Source of the DNA: CALMEC01 sp031376485
GTDB taxonomy: Bacteria > Actinomycetota > Thermoleophilia > Miltoncostaeales > Miltoncostaeaceae
Assembly (NCBI GenBank): GCA_031376485.1
Contig: JANMDV010000170.1
Span: 1-8,555 of the forward strand
DNA: 8,555 nt
Reading direction: 5' to 3'
Made by a program: the position numbers and the translations under genes
Shown here: positions 1-5,956 of the stretch, piece by piece
How the letters are laid out: every line of letters begins with the position of its first letter
Numbering within the stretch: the first letter of the stretch is position 1
Notes under the pieces: generated by a model
Told to the model about the DNA's origin: nothing
Databases searched by the model: none
Seen by the model: only the letters and a program-made list of their open reading frames with translations

Positions 1-217
1 CGAGACGGTCCGACGGGCCCTGGCGATCCTTCCCGACCGCGAACGCCGTGTCATCGAGCTGCGGTTCGGGTTGCGCGGTGATCAGCCGCGGACGCTCGAA
101 GAGGTCGGCCGAACGTTCGGGGTGACCCGTGAGCGCATCCGGCAGATCGAAAACAGCACCTTGCGCAAGCTCGGCGCGATGCCCGAGGCCCAACCCCTGC
201 GCGGCTCGGTCGGCTGA
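1..217 (+). CDS. RNA polymerase sigma-70 family factor, C-terminal fragment (region 4)
   Basis: This is the 3' end of a primary-like (group 1 or 2) sigma factor. It recruits RNA polymerase core to promoters, and region 4 contacts the -35 element. Only the last 71 residues are present; the reading frame is open from base 2 to the TGA at 215-217. The fragment starts at the LPDRERRVIELRFGL segment of region 4.1 and continues into the region 4.2 helix-turn-helix (TLEEVGRTFGVTRERIRQIE), followed by NSTLRKL. These are hallmarks of RpoD/SigA-type factors rather than ECF factors. The tail after RKL is short and differs from the usual RHPSRSRKLRDFLE-like ending of the housekeeping factor. A group 2 paralogue is therefore as likely as the vegetative factor. 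The next gene is convergent, with structured element 1 between them. Confidence 0.93.
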   Translation, partial: ETVRRALAILPDRERRVIELRFGLRGDQPRTLEEVGRTFGVTRERIRQIENSTLRKLGAMPEAQPLRGSVG

Positions 218-251
218 CCTGTCCGGGTGGGAACGCCCGCCGAGTGCAGGG

Positions 252-391
252 TAGGAGGCGAGAATAACCCTCGCGAAGGGTGGCGAGCGAAACGGCCCGG
301 AGCGGGGCTCGCCCCCGGAGGTTGGAAACACGAACCGCAGGGCGGCTATTTCCGAAGCAAAACCGAGCGGGAGTTCTGATAAGGGCCCCTA
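252..391. repeat. Structured inverted-repeat element 1 (MITE-like or bidirectional terminator-like)
   Basis: This 140-nt element fills the gap between the convergent sigma-factor gene and the - strand gene at 389-751. Its ends pair: TAGGAGGC (252-259) with GCCCCTA (385-391), one A bulged. An internal loop follows, then AGAA (261-264) with TTCT (374-377), a three-base TAA bulge (265-267), and CCCTCGC (268-274) with GCGGGAG (367-373; one mismatch, one G-U). Inside are a CTCGC/GCGAG hairpin (270-274/283-287) with a GAAGGGTG loop, the shared core GGCGAGCGAAA (283-293), and a GGGG-CTCG-CCCC hairpin (304-315). The same architecture, including the TAA bulge and core, recurs at 5957-6119 with a different stem sequence. 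TA lies at both outer ends. It could be a small non-autonomous transposable element, a structured RNA or a two-way terminator; I cannot assign it to a named family. Confidence 0.7.
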
Positions 392-751
392 CGCTTCGAC
401 AGGAGTCAAGCGCGCGCTGTTCGGGCGGGCGGCGATCTCGTCGAGGTAATCGTTGATCCGCCAGATCTGGTCCCGGCTGAGCAGGGGTGAGCCGCGGCCG
501 GCCGCGTGGATGAGGAGCTCGATCGAGCGCAAGTAACCCCTGGCGGCTTGCGAGAGGCCGGGGCGCGGCGCTGAGATCCATACGTTCATGCGGGCAGGAA
601 TACGCCCGCCCTCTGCGTCGTCCAACGACCGCCGGACCGCCAACAACAACTCTGCCAGCGGTTCGACGGGGAGCATCGCGTGCGCCTCGTCGAGCAGCGT
701 CGCGATTCCGATCACGCGCGCGGCGGGGCTGAGTTCAGGAAGCACGGACAT
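389..751 (-). CDS. Hypothetical protein, 120 aa
   Basis: I do not recognise this protein. The preferred start is the ATG whose complement is at 749-751. It is preceded by AAAGGA and CGGAG at Shine-Dalgarno distance, and the residues upstream in the open frame look like untranslated leader. The product, starting MSVLPELSPAARV, is soluble, with no signal peptide or membrane segment. It looks mostly helical, with leucine/alanine-rich stretches around residues 12-45 and 70-82, a short RPGLSQAARGYL segment, and a charged C-terminal helix (DQIWRINDYLDEIAARP). No catalytic motif stands out. It is transcribed away from pstS and converges on the sigma-factor gene. Its TAG stop lies in the outer arm of element 1. 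A regulatory or helical-bundle role is possible, but that would be speculation. Confidence 0.75.
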   Translation of the reverse strand: MSVLPELSPAARVIGIATLLDEAHAMLPVEPLAELLLAVRRSLDDAEGGRIPARMNVWISAPRPGLSQAARGYLRSIELLIHAAGRGSPLLSRDQIWRINDYLDEIAARPNSARLTPVEA

Positions 752-854
752 CTCCGGTCCTTTCGGTATGGGTGCGACCAGCAGATCCCACGGTAGGTCA
801 CACCGAGACCGCATGGGTGACGACCTGGTGCCGTTGCGGTGACGGGCGGTCAAC

Positions 855-898
855 GTCACCGGTTCGCCACCAAACGGTCACAAGGTGAGAACCCAAGG
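855..898 (+). promoter_or_regulatory. Candidate PHO box (11-bp direct repeats) upstream of pstS
   Basis: Three consecutive 11-base units are visible: GTCACCGGTTC (855-865), GCCACCAAACG (866-876) and GTCACAAGGTG (877-887). A weaker fourth unit, AGAACCCAAGG, spans 888-898. The shared start G(T/C)CAC in an 11-bp period resembles the tandem GTTCACC-type units bound by actinobacterial PhoP or RegX3 and by PhoB-type regulators. The position fits activation: the last unit ends about 16 bp before a possible -10 hexamer at 915-920. The regulator gene is not in this window. Function is inferred from the repeat period and from the operon downstream. Confidence 0.5.
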
Positions 899-914
899 GG
901 AGTACGTCCGCCCA

Positions 915-920
915 TATCTT
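915..920 (+). promoter_or_regulatory. Candidate -10 hexamer of the pstS operon
   Basis: TATCTT (915-920) resembles TANNNT. No good -35 hexamer lies 17 bp upstream, which is usual for PhoB-type activated promoters where the activator replaces the -35 contact. Transcription would begin near 926-928, giving a leader of about 65 nt. Confidence 0.4.
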
Positions 921-930
921 CGCGCCGTGA

Positions 931-954
931 CCAGGGTTCGTCTTGCGAACCTGG
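931..954 (+). other. Hairpin in the pstS leader
   Basis: CCAGGGTTCG (931-940) pairs with CGAACCTGG (946-954) around a TCTTG loop, giving a nine-pair stem with one bulged G. It sits 36 nt before the pstS GTG and just after the predicted transcription start, so it may stabilise the transcript's 5' end or affect translation. No U-run follows, so it is not an intrinsic terminator. Confidence 0.5.
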
Positions 955-990
955 CGACACGTCCGTTTACCTCAGAAAGGTGTACCGCTT

Positions 991-2115
991 GTGAAGCGCT
1001 CTCTCCGCACGACCGCGATGGCAGCGATCGCCGCCGGCGCAATGTTTGCGACCGCTGCGACGGCCCTCGCCGAAACAAAGGGCGCCGGCGCTTCGTTCCC
1101 GCGCCTCGCCTATCAGACCTGGTGCCAGGACAGCGGCGGTCTGTGCAGCTACACCTCAAAGGGATCGACCGGTGGCATCAACGACCTGCGTGACGGGCTC
1201 GTCGACTTCGGCGCCTCCGACGCGCCATTGACCGACGCGCAGCTCGGTGACCTCGCCGCCAAGCGCGGTGGCTCCGGCGTCCTCTACTTCCCCACGCTCC
1301 TGGGCGCCGTCGCGATTCCGGTCAACGTGCCGGGGGCACCCTCCAACATCCAGCTTCGGGCCCGCACGGTCGGCAAGATCTTCGCGGGCGCGATCACCAA
1401 CTGGAGCGACCCGGACATCAAGGCCGACAACGCCCTGAGCCCGCGGACGAAGGGCTTTGCGTTCCCCAACCTGCCGATCACGGCGTGTGTTCGCCAGGAC
1501 GGATCAGGGACCAGCTTCGTGACGAGCATCTTCTTGACCAAGTCGAGCCCGGAGTTCAAGAGTCGCGTGACGGTCGCGCAGCTTCCGAACTGGAGCGCTC
1601 CCCAGATCATCCGCTCACCGCAGAACGTCGGCGTCGCCAACTGCGTCAAGAACACGGTTGGCGCGATCGGGTACGTCGACCTTGGCGACGCACGCAATGC
1701 CGGACTCGCACGCAACATTGCGGCCATCGGCAAGAGCGAGGTCATCAAGGTGCCCAAGCGGGTCAAGGGCAAGATCCGGCTCGTGACCAAGCGGCGCCTG
1801 GTCTTCGTGGTCCCGTCAGTGGAAGCGATCCAGCGGGCAGGCAACATCGCGCCGAGTGCCATCGCCAAGAACTTGGTGTTGGACCTGACGCTCAGTTCGG
1901 CGAAGGCCGCCTACCCGATCGTTACGACCACCTGGGCCCTCGCGTACACGGACTACACCCAGGCCGGCAAGAGCGGCAGCGTCGCGGGCGTCAAGCAGAC
2001 ACTGAATTACTTTTACAGCGCAGGCGCGCAGGGGAAGCTCGCCTCACTGGGCTTCGCGCCGCTGCCGGCGCCGCTTCTCGCGGCCGCCAAAGCGCAGTTG
2101 ACGAAGCTGAAGTAA
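991..2115 (+). CDS. pstS: Phosphate ABC transporter substrate-binding protein PstS
   Basis: This is the extracytoplasmic phosphate receptor that delivers phosphate to the Pst permease. The chosen GTG start has AAAGGTG at 976-982, eight bases upstream. It yields 374 residues with a clear Sec signal peptide: basic KRSLR, then an Ala-rich core ending ALA before Glu28. The mature protein opens with GAGASFP (31-37), the PstS family signature. It continues with VDFGASDAPL (71-80), AITNWSDPDI (134-143), the phosphate-binding RQDGSGTS loop (168-175), GAIGYVDLGDA (224-234) and YPIVTTTWAL (308-317). Four cysteines (45, 52, 166, 218) could form disulfides. There is no lipobox cysteine at the cleavage site, so it does not look like a lipoprotein, unlike many actinobacterial PstS proteins. 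A Lys/Arg-rich stretch spans about 253-270. The fused permease gene starts 37 nt downstream. Confidence 0.96.
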   Translation: MKRSLRTTAMAAIAAGAMFATAATALAETKGAGASFPRLAYQTWCQDSGGLCSYTSKGSTGGINDLRDGLVDFGASDAPLTDAQLGDLAAKRGGSGVLYFPTLLGAVAIPVNVPGAPSNIQLRARTVGKIFAGAITNWSDPDIKADNALSPRTKGFAFPNLPITACVRQDGSGTSFVTSIFLTKSSPEFKSRVTVAQLPNWSAPQIIRSPQNVGVANCVKNTVGAIGYVDLGDARNAGLARNIAAIGKSEVIKVPKRVKGKIRLVTKRRLVFVVPSVEAIQRAGNIAPSAIAKNLVLDLTLSSAKAAYPIVTTTWALAYTDYTQAGKSGSVAGVKQTLNYFYSAGAQGKLASLGFAPLPAPLLAAAKAQLTKLK

Positions 2116-2152
2116 TCGCCGCGTCTGTCACAACCGTCGGAGCGGGGTCGCT

Positions 2153-4132
2153 GTGACCTCGCTCCATCCAGTCCCAGCCGAGGCCGCAACCTCCCCCGCG
2201 CCCTCGGCTGGGTATCTGCTCCGCCGACCACGGGCGGGCGTCTTTGCAGACCGGTTGTACATGTCCCTGTGTGCGCTCGCGGCGGTGGTGGGGGTCGTCG
2301 TGATCGCCTACCTGATCGCACGTACGATCGCCGAGACCCGTCCGGCGGTCGCGCAGATCGGCCTGTGGGATTTCTTGACCGGAACCGAGTGGGCTCCTGC
2401 GATCGGCGCGTACGGGGCGTTGCCCGCGATCTACGGGACAGTGGTGATTTCGGCCATCGCTATGGCGATCGCCGTTCCGCTGGCGGTGGCGGTCGCGATC
2501 GCGACCGGTGTGCTCTTGCCCCGCCGAATGCGCGGACCCGTCGCAGGGGTCATCGACCTGCTCGCGGCCATTCCCTCGGTCGTCTACGGCCTGTGGGGGC
2601 TCATCGTGCTCGTCCCCGCAGCCAAGCCGGTGCTCGAATGGATCGCGGGGCACAACCTGGGCATCGGGGCCTTCGATGGCCCGGTCCTCGGTCGCTCCCT
2701 GATCCTGGCCGCCCTTGTGCTTGCGGTCATGATTCTGCCGATCATCACCGCCGTTGTCCGTGAGGTCCTGGCGACCGTTCCGATGGAGCAGCGCGAAGCC
2801 GCATTCGCGCTTGGCGCCACGCGGTGGGAGATGATCCGCGGCGCGATGCTGCCATGGGCGCGCTCGGGCATCGTCGGTGCGTCTGCCCTCGGCCTCGGTC
2901 GCGCGATCGGCGAGACGATCGCGGTCGCGTTGATCCTGGGAAGTCAACCGACGATCCTCAAATCGCTCCTGGGTCCTGGTCAAACCCTGGCAGGCACCAT
3001 CGCGTTCGAGTACAACGGCGCGATCGACTCCCTCCACACCTCGGCGCTGGTCTCCATGGCGGTGGTGTTGTTCGTGGTGGCGTTCGTCGTCAACCTGTTC
3101 GCGCGAATGTTGGTGACCCGTCGTGTCGAGCGGCGCAGGCGAGGATCGTTCGTGCGCGTACACGTCGCGCATCTGATGTCATCGCTGTCGCGGCAGGCTT
3201 CGCGCGCGCATCGGCGTGCGCTCGTCGTGGTTTCGCCGATGACGCCGCCACCGTCGCGGGCCGCGCTCCCGACGGTCGCGGCCGGCCGACGAGTGCGGTC
3301 GCGTCTGATGGAGGTCGCGATCGGTGGGTCGCTCCTGATCGCGCTCGTGCCGCTCGTGCTCGTCGTCGCGTACGCGGTGGTCAAGGGCGGGGGCGCGATC
3401 TCGGTGGATTTCTTCACGAGCGACGGCGAGCCTGACGTCGTGGGAAACGGGATCTCGCACGCCCTCGTGGGGACCCTGATCATGATGGGGATCGCGATGG
3501 TCGTCGCCGTCCCGCTGGGGCTTCTGACCGCGCTCTTCATCCGCGAGTGCCTGTCCCAGGGGCCGGTGCTGCGTCGCGTCGCGGGTGGGCTCGGCATCTT
3601 CGTCGACGTCCTTCTGGGCGTCCCGTCCATCGTCGCCGGACTGGTTATCGCCCTGACCCTCGTGTTGGCCATGGGAACGTTCTCGGCACTCGCAGGCGGA
3701 CTTGCGCTGGCGATCATCATGTTTCCGATCGTCGTGCGATCGACCGACGAGATCCTGCGTTTGGTACCCGGTCCACAGGTCGAAGCGGCGCTTGCCCTGG
3801 GGGCCCCGCGATGGCGGGCGACGTGGAGCGTCGTCCTGCCGACGGCGGCGCCGGGCATCCTGACCGGGATCATGCTCGCACTGGCACGCGTCAGCGGGGA
3901 GACGGCACCCCTGATCCTGACCGCCAGTGGCGCGCAGTTCTTCTCGACCGACATCGGCGCGGAGATGACCGCGCTGCCGCTCTATATCTTCAACGGAACG
4001 ATCAACTCGACGGTTCCGATCGCACAAGAGCATGCCTGGGGCGCCGCCCTCGTACTCGTCGGGCTCGTGCTGTTCCTCAATATTGCTGCGCGCTCCATCG
4101 CGCGGCTTACCCGACGCGGAGCAACTGGATGA
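2153..4132 (+). CDS. pstCA: Fused phosphate ABC transporter permease PstC-PstA
   Basis: This gene encodes both membrane subunits of the Pst phosphate importer in one 659-residue chain. The GTG start follows CGGAGCGGGG (2138-2147). Residues 1-320 are PstC: about six membrane segments (near 37-57, 93-118, 130-155, 182-200, 240-262, 297-318) and a permease EAA loop, EAAFALGA, from 215. Residues 322-385 form an arginine-rich linker. Residues 386-655 are PstA: six more segments (near 388-410, 436-461, 481-506, 512-530, 565-585, 628-648), a second EAA loop (EAALALGA, 544-551) and the PstA motif RVSGETAPL (579-587). The PstC C-terminus and PstA N-terminus both normally face the cytoplasm, so the fusion is topologically sound. 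No stop codon or ribosome-binding site lies between the halves. The last codons overlap pstB by four bases (ATGA). Confidence 0.95.
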   Translation: MTSLHPVPAEAATSPAPSAGYLLRRPRAGVFADRLYMSLCALAAVVGVVVIAYLIARTIAETRPAVAQIGLWDFLTGTEWAPAIGAYGALPAIYGTVVISAIAMAIAVPLAVAVAIATGVLLPRRMRGPVAGVIDLLAAIPSVVYGLWGLIVLVPAAKPVLEWIAGHNLGIGAFDGPVLGRSLILAALVLAVMILPIITAVVREVLATVPMEQREAAFALGATRWEMIRGAMLPWARSGIVGASALGLGRAIGETIAVALILGSQPTILKSLLGPGQTLAGTIAFEYNGAIDSLHTSALVSMAVVLFVVAFVVNLFARMLVTRRVERRRRGSFVRVHVAHLMSSLSRQASRAHRRALVVVSPMTPPPSRAALPTVAAGRRVRSRLMEVAIGGSLLIALVPLVLVVAYAVVKGGGAISVDFFTSDGEPDVVGNGISHALVGTLIMMGIAMVVAVPLGLLTALFIRECLSQGPVLRRVAGGLGIFVDVLLGVPSIVAGLVIALTLVLAMGTFSALAGGLALAIIMFPIVVRSTDEILRLVPGPQVEAALALGAPRWRATWSVVLPTAAPGILTGIMLALARVSGETAPLILTASGAQFFSTDIGAEMTALPLYIFNGTINSTVPIAQEHAWGAALVLVGLVLFLNIAARSIARLTRRGATG

Positions 4133-5013
4133 GCGACACCACGACGTCCTCGAGTGGCGCCCTCGACGAGTCGGCGCCGTCATCGCGTCGCCTTGGGGGG
4201 AGCGGCCACCGGGTCGTCCGTGCGGTCACTCACGGCCCGCCCGTCCTGCTCGCAGAGCACCTGGATGTCTGGTTCGGCTCACATCAGGTGCTGCAAGGGA
4301 TCGATCTGGCGTTCCCGGAGCGATCGGTGACCGCGTTGATCGGTCCGTCCGGGTGCGGCAAATCGACGTTCATCCGGTGCCTCAACCGCATGCACGAACT
4401 CGTCCCCGGCGCCCGTGTGCGCGGCAGCGTCCGTCTGCGCGATCGCGAGCTGTATTCGTCCGAGGCCGATCCCGTCGCCATCCGGCGCGCGGTCGGGATG
4501 GTGTTCCAGCGGCCGAACCCCTTTCCGACGAAGTCGATCGCCGAGAACATCCTGGCGGGCCCCAAGTTCAACAGGATCAAGCTCACCAGGGCGGAGCGGG
4601 TGGAACTGGTCGAGCGGTCGCTGCAGGATGCAGGCTTGTGGAACGAGGTCAAGGACCGGTTGGATACCCCGGCCGGGGGGCTCTCCGGCGGGCAGCAACA
4701 GCGGCTATGCATCGCACGGTCGCTGTCGGTCGAGCCCGATGTGCTCCTGATGGACGAGCCCTGCTCCGCGCTCGATCCTCAGTCGACGTTTCGCATCGAG
4801 GACCTGATCGATCAGCTCAAGCTCAAGCACACGATCGTCATCGTGACGCACAACATGCAGCAGGCGGCGCGCATCAGCGACTACACGGCGTTCGTCACGA
4901 TCGAGCAGGAAGGCGAGCCGGGACGCCTGGTCGAGGTGGGGCCCACCCGGCAGATGTTCAGCGCTCCGTCAAACGAGCGCACCGAGGCCTACGTCAGCGG
5001 TCGGTTCGGCTAA
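4129..5013 (+). CDS. pstB: Phosphate ABC transporter ATP-binding protein PstB
   Basis: This is the ATPase of the Pst importer; a dimer docks on the two EAA loops of the permease. The ATG overlaps the pstCA stop (ATGA, 4129-4132), implying translational coupling, and GCGGAG lies a suitable distance upstream. The 294-residue product has Walker A GPSGCGKST (72-80), the PstB-typical LNRMHELVPGARV (85-97), the Q-loop in GMVFQRPNPFP (123-133), signature LSGGQQQR (185-192), Walker B VLLMDEP (205-211) with SALDPQST, and the switch histidine in VTHN (239-242). It is longer than the usual PstB of about 250-260 residues because of a Ser/Thr/Arg-rich N-terminal extension of about 38 residues. No phoU follows; the next + gene is unrelated. 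Confidence 0.97.
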   Translation: MSDTTTSSSGALDESAPSSRRLGGSGHRVVRAVTHGPPVLLAEHLDVWFGSHQVLQGIDLAFPERSVTALIGPSGCGKSTFIRCLNRMHELVPGARVRGSVRLRDRELYSSEADPVAIRRAVGMVFQRPNPFPTKSIAENILAGPKFNRIKLTRAERVELVERSLQDAGLWNEVKDRLDTPAGGLSGGQQQRLCIARSLSVEPDVLLMDEPCSALDPQSTFRIEDLIDQLKLKHTIVIVTHNMQQAARISDYTAFVTIEQEGEPGRLVEVGPTRQMFSAPSNERTEAYVSGRFG

Positions 5014-5043
5014 TGGTGTGACATCAGAATGGCGTGCCTGTAT

Positions 5044-5068
5044 CCCTGTGCGACGCTCGCAGCCAGGG
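5044..5068 (+). terminator. GC-rich hairpin after pstB, possible pst operon terminator
   Basis: Starting 31 nt after the pstB stop, CCCTG (5044-5048) plus TGCGA (5049-5053) pair with TCGCA (5057-5061) plus CAGGG (5064-5068). The loop is CGC and two bases (GC) are bulged, giving a ten-pair stem. No T-run follows, so it is not a textbook intrinsic terminator. High-GC bacteria often use such U-less hairpins or Rho, so a role in ending or protecting the pst mRNA is plausible but unproven. Confidence 0.35.
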
Positions 5069-5144
5069 AGACACCACCGTGAGTCGATGTCGCGCTACTC
5101 GAGCGGAGCACTCGTCAGAGTTCGCCCCAGTTCTGGCCGCAGGG

Positions 5145-5150
5145 TACGTT
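5145..5150 (+). promoter_or_regulatory. -10 hexamer implying leaderless transcription of the 94-aa gene
   Basis: TACGTT (5145-5150) ends six bases before the ATG at 5157, so a transcript from it would begin at or next to the start codon. The upstream -35 candidate (TTCGCC, 5121-5126) is poor. No convincing Shine-Dalgarno precedes this ATG, which supports leaderless translation. The same arrangement occurs before the gene at 5515. Confidence 0.45.
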
Positions 5151-5156
5151 TGCGCC

Positions 5157-5441
5157 ATGGACTGGCTCACCGACGGCTGGGATAAAGAGCATGTCATCGC
5201 GCTCTGCGTCGGGCTTGCGGCGGGCATCACCCTTGTGCTGGTGAATAAGGGCGGCTTGGCGGAGTTCGGCGCAGTGCTCGCGTCGGTGGGCTTGCGATGG
5301 GCGATCTGGCAGATTCCGCCGCCGGGCAGGTCGCGTGCGGGGGGGACGCCCCCGGGTGGGCTCTCCCGGCTCGGGCAGCTCGCGATCACCGTGCTCCTCC
5401 TGACGCTTGTCATCGAGATCGCGCTGTCGCCTCTGCATTGA
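5157..5441 (+). CDS. Small predicted membrane protein, 94 aa
   Basis: I do not recognise this protein. The start chosen is ATG 5157 (MDWLTDGWDKEHV); the open frame extends upstream but that stretch has no membrane or domain character. Two or three hydrophobic helices are visible: about 13-30 (VIALCVGLAAGITLVLVN), a weaker one at 36-51, and 74-91 ending LSPLH. A proline/glycine-rich basic loop (about 54-70: PPPGRSRAGGTPPGG) separates the last two. There are no catalytic motifs. It follows pstB on the same strand after 143 nt and has its own likely -10, so it is probably a separate transcript rather than part of the pst operon. Codon use and third-position GC match its neighbours, which supports a real gene. 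Confidence 0.65.
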   Translation: MDWLTDGWDKEHVIALCVGLAAGITLVLVNKGGLAEFGAVLASVGLRWAIWQIPPPGRSRAGGTPPGGLSRLGQLAITVLLLTLVIEIALSPLH

Positions 5442-5479
5442 ACCTGGATCCAGTTGAATGGCCCTGTCGCCTGGTCACG

Positions 5480-5508
5480 TCGAGAAACGTGCCCAGGGCA
5501 TCTACACT
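5480..5508 (+). promoter_or_regulatory. Promoter for a leaderless SRPBCC gene
   Basis: TCGAGA (5480-5485, four of six matches to TTGACA) and TACACT (5503-5508, TANNNT) are separated by 17 bp. The -10 ends six bases before ATG 5515, so the predicted transcription start coincides with the start codon. No Shine-Dalgarno is present. Together these indicate a leaderless mRNA, common in Actinomycetota. Confidence 0.6.
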
Positions 5509-5514
5509 CGCTGA

Positions 5515-5949
5515 ATGGCCACGTTCACCACGACCGTCGCGTCGCCGTTGCCACCTGACCAGGCGTTCGCCCGCATGGCGGCGTTCGATCGCGCCCCCGA
5601 ATGGGACCCGGCGACACAGGCCTCGGTGCGGGTGGGCTCGGAGCAGGGATTGGGCGCCGAGTTCGACGTCACCACGGGTTTCGGCGGCAAGACCCACGTG
5701 GTGCGGTATCGCATGAGCGTGTGCGAGCCACCGCACCGATTCGTGTTGGACGCCGTGCTGCCCAACGGCATCGGGCTTCGGGACGAGATCAGCGTCGCGC
5801 CGGACGCGGCGGGCTCGAGCGTGACCTACGCCGCGCGTATCTGTCCGCGCGGGATCTGGCGTCTGGCCGATCCGGTGTTCACGATCGTGTTCAGGCGGAT
5901 CGGCGCCCGCGCGATCCCGGGCCTCGAGCGCTACCTCGGCGGTCGCTGA
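5515..5949 (+). CDS. SRPBCC family protein (START/polyketide cyclase-like fold)
   Basis: This 144-residue protein has the layout of an SRPBCC (Bet v1/START-like) domain, a fold that encloses a hydrophobic ligand cavity. The N-terminal strand ATFTTTVASPLPPDQAF leads into a helix (QAFARMAAF) and the family-typical DRAPEWDPATQ segment (25-35). Strands follow with a glycine-rich turn (GSEQGLGAEFDV), a YRMSVCEPPHRFVLDA hairpin, and a C-terminal helix ending RAIPGLERYL. The ligand is unknown; such proteins bind lipids, polyketides or hydrophobic cofactors. The start is fixed by the promoter just upstream rather than by a ribosome-binding site. The gene converges with the flippase-like gene, and element 2 begins eight bases after its stop codon. 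Confidence 0.85.
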   Translation: MATFTTTVASPLPPDQAFARMAAFDRAPEWDPATQASVRVGSEQGLGAEFDVTTGFGGKTHVVRYRMSVCEPPHRFVLDAVLPNGIGLRDEISVAPDAAGSSVTYAARICPRGIWRLADPVFTIVFRRIGARAIPGLERYLGGR

Positions 5950-5956
5950 CCGGCCT

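Noticed and set aside
283..302. Possible 23S rRNA fragment, because GGCGAGCGAAA resembles a stretch of 23S domain I
   Set aside because: The match is limited to about a dozen bases, the flanks do not continue as rRNA, and the same core recurs in element 2 in a different setting.
943..990. Upstream TTG start giving a 390-residue PstS
   Set aside because: It would place a non-signal-like MRTWRHVRLPQ segment before the signal peptide and lies in the leader hairpin loop. The GTG at 991 has a good ribosome-binding site and a clean signal peptide.
1991..3172. Long - strand open frame of 393 codons opposite pstS/pstCA
   Set aside because: The product is a low-complexity run of charged residues (Arg, Asp, Gly, His) with no domain. 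It is the antisense shadow of the hydrophobic permease coding sequence.
3238..3310. Separate pstA gene starting at an internal ATG in the linker
   Set aside because: No stop codon ends pstC beforehand and no Shine-Dalgarno precedes the ATGs at codons 363 or 386, so a fusion is the simpler reading.
3179..4183. Long - strand open frame of 334 codons opposite the PstA half
   Set aside because: Same reason: Arg/Asp/His-rich antisense product with no recognisable fold, fully covered by a strongly supported + gene.
5444..5453. 10-bp palindrome CTGGATCCAG between the two small + genes
   Set aside because: Short, with no symmetric extension, and upstream of the -35 of the next gene without clear relation to it. 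Chance is sufficient.
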